The notes under the pieces: generated by a model | Told to the model about the DNA's origin: nothing | What the model saw: the letters and a program-made list of their open reading frames with translations, nothing else | Database searches by the model: none | DNA from: Pseudoxanthomonas sp. SE1 | Lineage (GTDB): Bacteria > Pseudomonadota > Gammaproteobacteria > Xanthomonadales > Xanthomonadaceae | Reading direction: 5' to 3' | Assembly (NCBI RefSeq): GCF_029542205.1 | Contig: NZ_CP113783.1 | Span: forward strand, 2,409,001-2,473,000 | DNA length: 64,000 nucleotides | Translations under genes and position numbers: made by a program | In this document: in pieces, positions 21,384 to 29,345 of the stretch | Layout of the letters: every line of letters begins with the position of its first letter | Position numbering within the stretch: the stretch's first letter is position 1

Positions 21384-21410
21384 TAAAGAGCCGAACCCCA
21401 CGGCCGATAC
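21384..21410 (+). promoter_or_regulatory. FliA promoter of chemoreceptor 6
   Basis: TAAAGAGC, 11 bp, GCCGATAC; 30 bp before the ATG at 21440. Confidence 0.82.
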
Positions 21411-21439
21411 TCAACAGTGAGCTTCATCAGAGAGCATCC

Positions 21440-22630
21440 ATGTACTCGCGCATCCTGGTTCGTCTTGCGGCACCCCTCATCCTCACCCTGCTGTTCCCGC
21501 TGTCGGTGGCTTTCGAGTGGCCGAACGCCCTGCAGTGGGCCCTGTTGACCTCACTGACCCTGGCCTGGCTGATCTTCGCCTGGCTGACGGTCACCAACTC
21601 GCACCAGATTTCGCCCGAGCACGCCAGCGTCGTACGCGAGCAGGACGCCCTGCTGACCGAGCTGCGCCGCTTCGTCAACAACGAGATCGAAGGCTCGCGC
21701 AGCGAGATCGACCGCGCCCGGGAACTGATCCGCGAAGCGGTCAGCAACCTTGGCGGCAGCTTCGATGCGATGAACCGCAAGTCGCGCGAACAGAGCGCGG
21801 CGATCTCCCGCATCATCGATCGCAACGGCGACGGCGACCGTGCCGGCGTGGACGTGGCGCGCTTCGCCCAGAACGCCAGCCAGCGCATGGAACAACTGGT
21901 GGAGGCGCTGGAGCAGGTCGCCGGCCAGAGTGGCACCACCGTGCACCACATCGACGACATGGCGCAGCACCTGGACGGCATCTTCTCGCTGCTGGAAGAC
22001 GTGAAGTCCATCGCCGACCAGACCAACCTGCTGGCGTTGAACGCCGCCATCGAAGCTGCCCGTGCCGGTGAAGCCGGTCGCGGATTCGCGGTCGTGGCCG
22101 ACGAGGTGCGCAACCTGTCCGAGCGTTCCACCGCCTTCAACGAACAGATCCGCAAGCTGGCGCACAGCTCGAAGGAATCCATCGCCAAGGTCCGCGATAC
22201 CGTGTCGAACATGGCGTCCCGCGACCTGGATCGTTCACGGGAAGCCCGCAGCGAAGCCGCCGGCATGCTGAACCAGGTGGCCGCGATCAACGCCTCGCTC
22301 GGCGACGGCATGCGCGAGGTCTCGATGTGCGGCCATGCCATCGACGCCAGCGTGGCCGATGCCGTCCGCTCGCTGCAGTTCGAGGACATCGCCACCCAGT
22401 CGCTGGGCAGCGCGAACACCCACCTGGACCGCCTGACCGCGATCAACAAGGAAGCCCTCGCCCTGCAGGAACTCCTGCACCGCTCCGGCGGCGCGACCGA
22501 CAACGAACTGCTCAGCGCGCTGCGCCTGATCGGCAACCGCCTGCGCGACCAGCGTACAGAGTGGGAGCGCCCGCCGCACAAGCCCGTCGCGCAGCAGAAC
22601 ATGGGTGCCGGCACGGTGGAACTGTTCTGA
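21440..22630 (+). CDS. Methyl-accepting chemotaxis protein 6 (no periplasmic sensor, VELF tail)
   Basis: The 396-aa protein has two membrane helices at the N-terminus (about 8-26 and 31-50) with only a few residues between them, so it lacks an external ligand-binding domain. There is no HAMP domain either. The cytoplasmic part is an MCP signalling hairpin of a different subtype from receptors 1-5 (tip [23 protein letters not shown]). It ends in GTVELF rather than WQEF. It may sense a membrane or cytoplasmic state, or act through partner proteins. It has its own FliA promoter and a strong terminator-like hairpin, so it is transcribed alone. Confidence 0.9.
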   Translation: MYSRILVRLAAPLILTLLFPLSVAFEWPNALQWALLTSLTLAWLIFAWLTVTNSHQISPEHASVVREQDALLTELRRFVNNEIEGSRSEIDRARELIREAVSNLGGSFDAMNRKSREQSAAISRIIDRNGDGDRAGVDVARFAQNASQRMEQLVEALEQVAGQSGTTVHHIDDMAQHLDGIFSLLEDVKSIADQTNLLALNAAIEAARAGEAGRGFAVVADEVRNLSERSTAFNEQIRKLAHSSKESIAKVRDTVSNMASRDLDRSREARSEAAGMLNQVAAINASLGDGMREVSMCGHAIDASVADAVRSLQFEDIATQSLGSANTHLDRLTAINKEALALQELLHRSGGATDNELLSALRLIGNRLRDQRTEWERPPHKPVAQQNMGAGTVELF

Positions 22631-22661
22631 CGGCGACAGCATCCACACCCTGCTGAATCCC

Positions 22662-22700
22662 GACGGGGCGACCAGGATCTGGTCGCCCCGTCGCGTTTCT
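22662..22700 (+). terminator. Terminator of chemoreceptor 6
   Basis: A perfect 15-bp stem (22662-22676 with 22680-22694) with a GAT loop is followed by CGTTTC. Confidence 0.75.
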
Positions 22701-22766
22701 GCCGGCGGTACACCCGGCCGCGAATCGCCACTGGCATACTGCAGCCTGGTTGCCCCGCCACAGACG

Positions 22767-23408
22767 ATGTCGAACCCGCCCTCTTCCCCGCTGCTGTTGC
22801 AGTTGTTCCGGCTGCAGGAAGCCGAGCGTCTCCTGGTGGGGCACGCCCTGCACAACCAGGTCGGACAGGCACTGTCGGCGATCAAGATGGGCGCGCACCT
22901 GGTGCAGTCCGAGGACGATCCGGCACAGCAGCAGGAAGACCTGCAGGACATCATCCGCACCTGCGACGAGACCGTCGCGATCCTGCGCGACCTGCATGCC
23001 ACGCTGCACCCGCCCCAACTCGAAGCGATCGGGCTGGAGGCCGCGTTGCGCGCCGAGCATGAACGCGTGTTTCCCGGGGCCACGGTGACGCTCGCCCCGT
23101 TGCCGTGCACGCCTGCGACCGACACGGCGCTGGTGGCGTTCCGGATCGCGCAGGTCGCCATGCGCACGGTGGCGCGTGCCGGTGGGACACTGGCATTGGG
23201 ATTGACCGGCGATGCCGAAGCCGATGGCGGGCTCGCCGTCACCGTGGACGCCGATGTCGACGCGCCGGGCGACAAGCTGCCCCTGTTGCAGGCCCTGGCC
23301 GCAACGCTGGGCGGCAGCCTGGAATCCAGCGGTAGCGAGCGCGGCAGCCGATGGCAACTTCGCCTACCCTATGCGCCTGTGCCCGTGACGCCCATCGACA
23401 CCGCTTGA
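22767..23408 (+). CDS. Degenerate NarL-family histidine-kinase-like protein
   Basis: The 213-aa cytoplasmic protein starts with a helix pair like HisKA_3 (about 15-80). The phospho-acceptor motif would be L28-H29-N30 where active members read LHD. The C-terminal half has the length of a HATPase domain, but I see no N box and only a weak G-rich segment (LAATLGGSLESSGSERGS), so ATP binding is doubtful. There is no sensor domain. It overlaps the next gene (ATG 23351 or TTG 23405), and the two are probably translated together, which suggests it is a partner or phosphotransfer platform for the REC domain of that protein. In Xanthomonas a kinase and a GGDEF-EAL-REC regulator (RavA/RavR) are known near flagellar genes; whether this pair is orthologous is uncertain. 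Confidence 0.72.
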   Translation: MSNPPSSPLLLQLFRLQEAERLLVGHALHNQVGQALSAIKMGAHLVQSEDDPAQQQEDLQDIIRTCDETVAILRDLHATLHPPQLEAIGLEAALRAEHERVFPGATVTLAPLPCTPATDTALVAFRIAQVAMRTVARAGGTLALGLTGDAEADGGLAVTVDADVDAPGDKLPLLQALAATLGGSLESSGSERGSRWQLRLPYAPVPVTPIDTA

Positions 23409-25120
23409 ACACCGAGCACGCCCATCTGCCCCGCCTGCCCCGCCTGGGCGCCGGCGAACCCGACCTGCAGCGGATGATCGACACCGCGAATGCGGACGGC
23501 ACGCCGTTGATGCTGCTGTACCTGGATATCGACCACTTCCGCTCGATCAACGAGAACATGGGCGTGGAAGTCGGCGACGAAGCGCTGGCGATCCTCAGCG
23601 ACCGGCTGCAGCGTTCGCTCGGGCCTGAGGCACGCGCCTGGCGCCATGGCAGCGACGAATTCGTCGTGGCGGTGCCGCGCGTGCCGGGCACCCTGCCGCC
23701 GGAACGTTTCGGCGATGCCCTGCGCGAGCAGATCGAGCTGCCGATGACGGTCCTGCCGTACACGCTGTTCCTGACCGGCACGCTGGGCATCGCGCTGTGC
23801 CCGGAGCATGCGGACAACGCGTCCGGCCTGCTTCAGTGCGCGGAAAGCGCGATGGAACAGGCCAAGCATGAGGGCATGAACCTCGTGCGCCTGTACCGGC
23901 GCGGCGCCGCGATCACCGCGCGCAGCGACAGCATCATCGCCCGCCAGATCGTCAACGCCATCCATCACAACGAACTGCGTCTGTTCTACCAGCCGCAGAT
24001 CAACGCCCACGACGGCCGCGTGGTGGGCATGGAGACGCTGCTGCGCTGGTACTCCCCCGCGCTCGGCCTGCTGGTGCCCGAGCGTTTCATGCACGTGGCA
24101 GAGAAGCTGGGTGTCATCGTGCAGATCGGCGACTGGGTGCTGCGCAATGCCTTCAAGCAGGCGCGCGTCTGGCGCGACTGGGGCTTCGACGATTTCGAGA
24201 TCGCGGTGAACGTGTCGACGCTGCAGCTCCTGCGCCCCAGCTTCGTGTCCGAAGTGCTGGAGGCGATGCAGGAGGCCGGCATCCCGCCCCAGATGGTGGT
24301 GCTGGAAGTACGCCAGAACGCGCTGGCCAAGGACATGAACCTGGTCCACCGCACGCTGGCGCAACTGCACCACGAAGGCGTACGGCTGACGCTGGACGAT
24401 TTCGGCATGGGCGATTCCAACCTGGACTCGCTGGTCCGCTTCTCGGTGGACAAGATCAAGATCGACCGCAACTTCGTGAAGGGCGTGCCGTCCGGCAACC
24501 GCGAGGTGGCCATCACCTGCGCCATCATCGCGATGGGCCACCAGCTGGGCATGAAGGTGATCGCGCACGGCGTGGAGACCGACGTGCAGCTGGGATTCCT
24601 GCGCAGGAACCAGTGCGACATGTTCCAGGGCCACCTGTTCGGCGAACCGATGTCGGCCGAAGACGCCGGCGCCGTGTTGCGCCGCCGCTACCTGCGCGCC
24701 GATGCCTTCGCCGCCACCAAGCCGGACCGCACCCTGCTGCTGCTGGACGACGAGGAGAACATCCTGCGCTCGCTGGTGCGCCTGTTCCGTCGCGACGGCT
24801 ACCGCATCCTGGCCGCCAGCAACGTCACCGACGCGTTCGAGCTGCTGGCGACCAACGACGTGCAGGTGATCCTGTCCGACCAGCGCATGTCGGACATGAG
24901 CGGCACCGAGTTCCTGGGCCGCGTACGCATGCTCTATCCGGACACCGTGCGACTGGTGCTGTCGGGGTACACCGACCTGGCCACGGTGACCGAGGCCATC
25001 AACCGGGGCGAGATCTACCGCTTCCTGACCAAGCCCTGGAACGACGACGACCTGCGCGAACACATCCGCCAGGCATTCACCACCTACGAGCACCAGCCGC
25101 ACCATCGCGCGCATGCCTGA
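23351..25120 (+). CDS. GGDEF-EAL-REC response regulator with altered catalytic motifs
   Basis: The 589-aa protein carries GGDEF (about 40-190), EAL (about 200-450) and, unusually, a C-terminal receiver (about 460-575, phospho-acceptor Asp510 in LSDQRM, of the RpfG-like [14 protein letters not shown] type). The GGDEF signature is GSDEF. The EAL signature is ETL (METLLRW), the metal-binding EITE is replaced by EVRQ, and DDFGTGYSS reads DDFGMGDSN. Catalysis in either direction is doubtful, and a c-di-GMP-binding or scaffold role is plausible. The ATG at 23351 lies inside the preceding gene; a TTG at 23405 that overlaps its stop is an alternative start. Domain order matches the RavR type of Xanthomonas, but orthology is not shown. 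Confidence 0.88.
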   Translation: MATSPTLCACARDAHRHRLNTEHAHLPRLPRLGAGEPDLQRMIDTANADGTPLMLLYLDIDHFRSINENMGVEVGDEALAILSDRLQRSLGPEARAWRHGSDEFVVAVPRVPGTLPPERFGDALREQIELPMTVLPYTLFLTGTLGIALCPEHADNASGLLQCAESAMEQAKHEGMNLVRLYRRGAAITARSDSIIARQIVNAIHHNELRLFYQPQINAHDGRVVGMETLLRWYSPALGLLVPERFMHVAEKLGVIVQIGDWVLRNAFKQARVWRDWGFDDFEIAVNVSTLQLLRPSFVSEVLEAMQEAGIPPQMVVLEVRQNALAKDMNLVHRTLAQLHHEGVRLTLDDFGMGDSNLDSLVRFSVDKIKIDRNFVKGVPSGNREVAITCAIIAMGHQLGMKVIAHGVETDVQLGFLRRNQCDMFQGHLFGEPMSAEDAGAVLRRRYLRADAFAATKPDRTLLLLDDEENILRSLVRLFRRDGYRILAASNVTDAFELLATNDVQVILSDQRMSDMSGTEFLGRVRMLYPDTVRLVLSGYTDLATVTEAINRGEIYRFLTKPWNDDDLREHIRQAFTTYEHQPHHRAHA

Positions 25121-25385
25121 GCGCCGCACCGCAACGCAGGATGGCTGGTGCGTGTACCTGCTGGAGTGCCGCAACGGCGCGTACTACGCGGGCATCACCA
25201 ACCGGCTGCACGCGCGCTACGCCGCGCATGTCGCCGGGACCGGCGCCAGGTACACGCGCGCGAATCCGCCGGTACGGGTAGTGGCAAGCCGCGCCTATCC
25301 GGATCGCAGCGCCGCTTCGCGCGCGGAAGCACAGCTCAAACGGTTGCCCAAGGCGAAGAAGCTGGCGTTTTTCGATCCCCGTTGA
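25113..25385 (+). CDS. GIY-YIG nuclease superfamily protein (UPF0213/YhbQ-like)
   Basis: The 90-aa protein is a stand-alone GIY-YIG domain. The signature appears as [19 protein letters not shown], followed by the conserved H-A-x-G-T-GARYT stretch and a C-terminal [12 protein letters not shown]. This is the usual size for the YhbQ group of small putative structure-specific nucleases. The ATG overlaps the stop codon of the GGDEF-EAL-REC gene by 8 bp, so it is the last gene of that three-gene unit, although its function has no evident link to signalling. Confidence 0.88.
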   Translation: MPERRTATQDGWCVYLLECRNGAYYAGITNRLHARYAAHVAGTGARYTRANPPVRVVASRAYPDRSAASRAEAQLKRLPKAKKLAFFDPR

Positions 25386-25392
25386 TGTGAAT

Positions 25393-25509
25393 GTGGGAGC
25401 GACGCAAGTCGCGAACGCGGAAATCAAACAATCTGCGAGTGGTTCATCGCACGAACCCCCGCTCGCGACCATCGCATTGTTCCGGTCGCGACTTACGTCG
25501 CTCCTACAG
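25393..25509. repeat. REP doublet (REPIN-like) after the GIY-YIG gene
   Basis: Inverted copies of the GGAGCGACG(C/T)AAGTCGCG element lie about 70 bp apart, with a third partial copy (GCTCGCGACC) between. The stretch 25386-25812 has no intact gene; it holds this doublet, a kinase-gene relic and a dispersed hairpin repeat. Confidence 0.82.
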
Positions 25510-25523
25510 TGCCCCTCTCCCAG

Positions 25524-25601
25524 GCCGCGTCGACCGCCAGCGACCGGATCGGCAGCCGATGATGCGGAAGCAGGCATCGGTGCTGAACTCGTTGCGCACT
25601 C
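25524..25601 (-). pseudogene. Relic of a histidine-kinase 3' end
   Basis: About 80 bp resemble the last 80 bp of the adjacent PAS histidine kinase gene. The minus strand reads VRNEFSTDACFRI, where the intact gene reads [13 protein letters not shown]; shortly after, a small indel shifts the frame. It is most simply a decayed partial duplication of the kinase 3' end. Confidence 0.5.
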
Positions 25602-25611
25602 CCAGCAACTC

Positions 25612-25709
25612 GCCGTCATTCCGGCGAACGCCGGAATCCACTTTGACTTTGCACGTACTGTTGCCTGGCAGAGAAGATCAACATGGGTCCCAGCGTACGC
25701 TGGGACGAC
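25612..25709. repeat. Dispersed two-hairpin repeat, single copy
   Basis: One hairpin (ATTCCGGC with GCCGGAAT) and a second (GTCCCAGC with GCTGGGAC) flank about 60 bp. It is the same unit, in reverse orientation, as the 148-bp tandem array at 49401. Confidence 0.75.
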
Positions 25710-25812
25710 GAAGAATGAGCGGGCCGGATCGGCACGCCCTCATCCGTCCCGGTATCAGGTAAGGAGCAAGCTATCTGGACACCTTTTCCCCGTCGCCCGG
25801 GGAGAAGGAAAC

Positions 25813-27147
25813 TCACGCCGCGTCGGCGGTCGGCTGCCGGATGGGCAGCATGATGCGGAAGCAGGCGCCGGAGCCGGGTTCGTTGCGTACTTCGATGCGG
25901 CCGTTGTGCTTCTTCACGATGCCGTAGGAGATCGACAGTCCCAGGCCCGTGCCGCTCCCCACCGGCTTGGTGGTGAAGAACGGGTCGAAGATGCGCTGCA
26001 GGATATCGTCGGGAATCCCATGACCGCTGTCCTGGATCTCGATCCAGACTTCATCGCCCTCCACCCCCGTACCCACGGTGATCGTCCCGCGTTCGTCGAT
26101 GGCATGGCTGGCGTTGAGCAGGATGTTCATGAACACCTGGTTCAATTCCGACGGCCGGCACTGCACCAGGGGCAGCTTGCCGTAATGCTTTTCCAGGGTG
26201 ACCTTGTACTTCAGCTCGTTCCAGATGATGTTGATGGTGGAATCGAGGCCGGCATGCAGGTCGGCGGACTTCCAGCTGTCGTCGCGGCCCGAGTAGGAGA
26301 AGTCCTTCAGGTTGCGCACGATCGCGGTGACCCGCTCGATCCCCTCGCGCGACTCGGACATCAGCTGCGGCAGGTCGCCGGTGATGAAGTCGATGTCGTA
26401 GCGCGCGCGCATCTCCTCGATCTCGGGCAGCATCGCCTTCGGGTCCGGCAGGCGCAGCGCGCGCTCGTAGACTTCGATCAGCGAGAACAGGCTGTGCAGG
26501 TATTCCTGCAGCGAGCCGAGGTTGGAGTGCACGTAGCCGATCGGGTTGTTGATCTCGTGCGCCACGCCGGCGGCGAGCTGGCCGATGGAGGCCATCTTCT
26601 CCGACTGCACGAGCTGCTCCTGCGTACCGGCCAGTCGCACCAGTGTCTGTCGCAGCTGTGCGTGGCGACGCTGGAGTTCCTGCTGGCGCGCATGCGCTTC
26701 GCTGACGTCGTGGAAGACGATCAGGCAGTGGCCACCGCCCGGGTTGTCGTGGAAGTACGCGCGTACCTGCAGCACCAGACCGTCGTCGAGCGCAAGGTCG
26801 CCGTTCCAGCGGCCGGACTGGCGCGCGGTGGGAATGGCGTCGGGCGGCAGCAGTCGCGACAGCGCGCCCAGCACATCGGGGGCGTCCTGCACCAGTGCGC
26901 GCGCCGCCGCGTTGGCGTGCAACGGACGGGCATCGCCACGGCACAGCAGGTAACCGTCGTCCATCAGTTCGGCCAACGCCTTCAGATCGGCGAAGGTCGG
27001 GACGTCATCCGCAGTGCAGGCGCTGGACGGCGGGTTCAAGGAAGGGGCGGTGGCCACGGACGCATCGGGCGGCGGCAACGGGGCGCCAGTATCCGGCGCG
27101 GCCACGGGAGCGGCAAGTTGCGGCGTCGCAGTTTGCGGATCCGGCAC
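25813..27147 (-). CDS. PAS-domain sensor histidine kinase in the flgMN operon
   Basis: The 444-aa protein has a low-complexity Pro/Ala N-terminus (1-45), a PAS domain (about 55-165), a coiled-coil with the H box around His197 (GVAHEINNP), and a HATPase domain (about 300-435) with the N box ([15 protein letters not shown]), DSGHGIP, FTTK and [13 protein letters not shown]. No membrane helix is seen, so it is a cytoplasmic kinase. It has no linked response regulator on its strand; the divergent GGDEF-EAL-REC protein is the nearest candidate partner. The start is GTG at 27147, six bases after the flgN stop, so it is probably co-transcribed with flgM and flgN. The genomic position recalls the Rav sensor kinases of Xanthomonas. 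Confidence 0.88.
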   Translation of the reverse strand: MPDPQTATPQLAAPVAAPDTGAPLPPPDASVATAPSLNPPSSACTADDVPTFADLKALAELMDDGYLLCRGDARPLHANAAARALVQDAPDVLGALSRLLPPDAIPTARQSGRWNGDLALDDGLVLQVRAYFHDNPGGGHCLIVFHDVSEAHARQQELQRRHAQLRQTLVRLAGTQEQLVQSEKMASIGQLAAGVAHEINNPIGYVHSNLGSLQEYLHSLFSLIEVYERALRLPDPKAMLPEIEEMRARYDIDFITGDLPQLMSESREGIERVTAIVRNLKDFSYSGRDDSWKSADLHAGLDSTINIIWNELKYKVTLEKHYGKLPLVQCRPSELNQVFMNILLNASHAIDERGTITVGTGVEGDEVWIEIQDSGHGIPDDILQRIFDPFFTTKPVGSGTGLGLSISYGIVKKHNGRIEVRNEPGSGACFRIMLPIRQPTADAA

Positions 27148-27152
27148 CGGGC

Positions 27153-27497
27153 TCAGGCAACCGCGAGCGGACGGGGGGCGGACAGGGTCGCGGTCTGGCC
27201 CTGCGCGTCGTAGGCGCCACTGCTCTCGGTGCGGCCCAGGTGCCGCAGGGCCCAGTTCACTTCGCGGCGGCGCCGGGCAAGCAGGATGCCGTTCGCGTGG
27301 TTCATCTCGGCAAGTTCGGCGAGCCGCCCCTGCAGTTCATCGGAAAAGCCGAAGCCGGCAGCGGCGGCTTCGAGCGCACGCAATGCCTCCAGCTTCTCCT
27401 GCGTGGCGCGCACCAGTGCCTCGACATCATGTTCGAGGATGGCGCGACGCTCCTCTCCCAGTGCCGCGGACAGTCGCTGGAGGGGGGCCGGTGTCAT
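27153..27497 (-). CDS. flgN: FlgN-type flagellar export chaperone
   Basis: FlgN binds the hook-filament junction proteins FlgK and FlgL and delivers them to the flagellar export gate. The 114-aa product is almost all helical with the usual layout (LSAALGEERRAILEHDVEALVRATQEK followed by a MNHANGILLARRRREV helix). Sequence identity in this family is low, so the call rests on size, helix pattern and position directly after flgM. I chose ATG 27497, five bases after the flgM stop; a TTG at 27506 overlapping that stop is an alternative. Confidence 0.85.
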   Translation of the reverse strand: MTPAPLQRLSAALGEERRAILEHDVEALVRATQEKLEALRALEAAAAGFGFSDELQGRLAELAEMNHANGILLARRRREVNWALRHLGRTESSGAYDAQGQTATLSAPRPLAVA

Positions 27498-27502
27498 CGC
27501 GA

Positions 27503-27811
27503 TCAACCGCCCAGCTGGTCGTCCAGTCGCAGCATTCCGTCGGCGATGGCCTCGGGATTGACCTTGTACGTGCCGGCCTGCAGCGCTTCGCGCACGGCCT
27601 GCACGCGGGCATTGTCGATGGCGGGGGCCGTGGACAGCTCGCGCTGCATGGCCTGGAGGCTGGCGGCCTCGCCGGTCAGGCGCAGGCTGTCACCACCGGT
27701 GCTGGCTTCCACCGGCCTGGAACGGTCGGCACCCGCGTTGGCAACACGGCCGCTGACGGGACCGGTGGTGCGTACGGCGGCGGGGGGAGTGCCTTCGATT
27801 TTCTGGCTCAT
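27503..27811 (-). CDS. flgM: FlgM anti-sigma28 factor
   Basis: FlgM binds FliA and holds class 3 flagellar genes off until it is exported through the finished hook-basal body. The 102-aa protein has the disordered N-terminal half and the C-terminal FliA-binding helices (ARVQAVREALQAGTYKVNPEAIADGML) typical of the family. It is preceded by two FliA-type promoters, giving the autoregulatory loop known for flgM in other bacteria. flgN and a PAS kinase follow on the same strand. Confidence 0.95.
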   Translation of the reverse strand: MSQKIEGTPPAAVRTTGPVSGRVANAGADRSRPVEASTGGDSLRLTGEAASLQAMQRELSTAPAIDNARVQAVREALQAGTYKVNPEAIADGMLRLDDQLGG

Positions 27812-27842
27812 GTCGGTTCACCTGTAACAGGGTTCATGGGAG

Positions 27843-27869
27843 ATATCGGCCGCGACTGATCCGACTTTA
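27843..27869 (-). promoter_or_regulatory. Proximal FliA promoter of flgM
   Basis: Read on the minus strand: TAAAGTCG, 11 bp, GCCGATAT; the -10 box ends 32 bp before the flgM ATG. Confidence 0.85.
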
Positions 27870-27933
27870 GTGACGGATGCCGCATTTCCGAGGAAGGACC
27901 CGATGCTGCCCGGTTTGCTTCCACCCGCGTTCG

Positions 27934-27960
27934 GTATCGGCCGCCCCCGGAACAACTTGA
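27934..27960 (-). promoter_or_regulatory. Distal FliA promoter of flgM
   Basis: Read on the minus strand: TCAAGTTG, 11 bp, GCCGATAC; located 91 bp upstream of the proximal site and downstream of the flgA stop. Confidence 0.75.
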
Positions 27961-27980
27961 GGGCGATGTTGCACTTTTTT

Positions 27981-28625
27981 TCATCGGTTGACCCAGACGT
28001 CGCCGCCCGGACCGACCACGCCCTGCACCACCCGGCGCGAGGACAGATTCTCCACGGTGACCCGCTCGTTCTCGCCGGCATCCGCCAGCGCCTTGCCGGC
28101 CACGCGCACCTCCACCCCGCCGCGACGCGACACCAGTGCCACGCTGTCGCCACGATGGACCAGCCGCTGCGCCACCAGGTCGGTCGACGACAACACGGCA
28201 CCGGCCGACAGCATGCGCCGCGCCACGCGGCCCAGGACCTGCGCAGGATCGGCGACGGCGGCGCCGACGATGCGCGACGCGTCGCGGGTCTCGGGAATGA
28301 ACGCGTCGGCGGTGATCGTTTCGCCCGGTGCGATGCCGCGGCTCAGGACCAGCACGGTCTGGCTGCGGCGCACGCGCACCGGCACGAACAGGCGCCAACC
28401 GTCCGGGCAGCTGACTTCCACACTGTTGCTGCCCTGCACGCGTGCCACCAGCGATGCATCGCAGCGTGGCAGGCGCAAGGCGGGATCCAGCGTGGCCTCG
28501 GCCTCGCTGCCGACTGGCAGCGCGCCCAGGGCGGCTGCCTTGATGCTGTCGACCGGTTGGAAGTCGGCTGCCAGCACGGTGCATGCGGTCAGGCCGCCGA
28601 TCAGGGCGAGGGTCAGGCGCAGCAT
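27981..28625 (-). CDS. flgA: FlgA P-ring assembly chaperone
   Basis: FlgA is a periplasmic chaperone for assembly of the FlgI P-ring around the flagellar rod. The 214-aa product begins with a signal peptide (MLRLTLALIGGLTACTVLA, then ADFQPVDS) and has the SAF-domain segments VPVRVRRSQTVLVLSRGIAPGETI and the C-terminal region with RVAGKALADAGENE. I chose ATG 28625, which has GGAG 7 nt upstream. The in-frame ATG at 28646 would fall at the predicted start of the sigma54 transcript and has no Shine-Dalgarno. Confidence 0.92.
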   Translation of the reverse strand: MLRLTLALIGGLTACTVLAADFQPVDSIKAAALGALPVGSEAEATLDPALRLPRCDASLVARVQGSNSVEVSCPDGWRLFVPVRVRRSQTVLVLSRGIAPGETITADAFIPETRDASRIVGAAVADPAQVLGRVARRMLSAGAVLSSTDLVAQRLVHRGDSVALVSRRGGVEVRVAGKALADAGENERVTVENLSSRRVVQGVVGPGGDVWVNR

Positions 28626-28659
28626 GGGCAGGCTCCAGCGGTTCATCGGCGGAGGAGGT

Positions 28660-28674
28660 GCAAGGGGTGTGCCA
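28660..28674 (-). promoter_or_regulatory. Sigma54 (RpoN) promoter of flgA
   Basis: Read on the minus strand: TGGCAC-N5-TTGC, with the GG and GC dinucleotides 12 bp apart as required. The transcript would begin near 28648. Confidence 0.85.
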
Positions 28675-28719
28675 GAAGGGTGTCTCCCTTAGAGCCTCAT
28701 CCGGGTTACGGGTGCTCCA

Positions 28720-29158
28720 GCATGGCGCCGCTCGCCGCGGGAGCCTTCTTTCTTTGCTTGTGCAAAGAAAGAAGCAAAGAAACACACCCCAGGCGGCACG
28801 CCCTCCGCGCTTCGCGCTCCGGGTTCGCGAGCGGTCCGGGAATTTTCGTAAGGCACATCCTTGTGCCATACGAAAACGCCGCCCATCCAGGGCGGCGCCC
28901 TTCGGGTTTTACCCGGCCCACTCGCCGTGCCTCATGGGGGGCCGAACGCAACATCAACAGCGAAGGCGCGCATCGACCTGTCAGGTGCGGCTCTTGGGGC
29001 CCCTGAGGTCCGGCAGTCACGGCGGGACAAACCCGCAGGGCGGCGCACAGGACGTGCGCCGTTTCTTTTGCCTACTTTTCTTTGCACAAGCAAAGAAGTG
29101 CTCTTCAACATCCAAATGGCTGGTCAAAGTAGGGCCCCCGCGGCGAGCGGCGCCATGC
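28720..29158. repeat. Foldback repeat element, copy A (between flgA and cheV)
   Basis: This 439-bp element has inverted ends (GCATGGCGCCGCTCGCCGCGG and complement), each followed by a palindrome of the type CTTTGCTTGTGCAAAG. It matches copy B at 34225-34718 over most of its length, but its right arm has lost an internal block and carries about 30 bp of extra sequence near 29098-29128. The next 130 bp (29159-29292) also match the right flank of copy B. Together these fill the roughly 670-bp stretch between flgA and cheV; no convincing gene lies in it. Confidence 0.82.
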
Positions 29159-29311
29159 ATCAACAAAGGAAGGCTCATCCCGCCAGACCGTCAAGCAGAA
29201 GCTCAAGCGGACGTGGCAGCCGCCGAGGAAAGTCGATGGCACGGACTTCGTTGCCCCTCTCCCCAACCCCTCTCCCGCAGGGAGAGGGGCTTGGAGCGAC
29301 AGCCCACCGGC

Positions 29312-29338
29312 TCAAGTGCCCTACCCCTCGGCCGATAT
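29312..29338 (+). promoter_or_regulatory. FliA promoter of cheV
   Basis: TCAAGTGC, 11 bp, GCCGATAT. The -10 box ends only 7 bp before the favoured ATG at 29346. Confidence 0.8.
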
Positions 29339-29345
29339 GCTGGAC

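Noticed and set aside
28861..28880. GGCAC...TTGTG-like sequence in the repeat as a sigma54 promoter
   Set aside because: The -12 element lacks the TTGC core at correct spacing.
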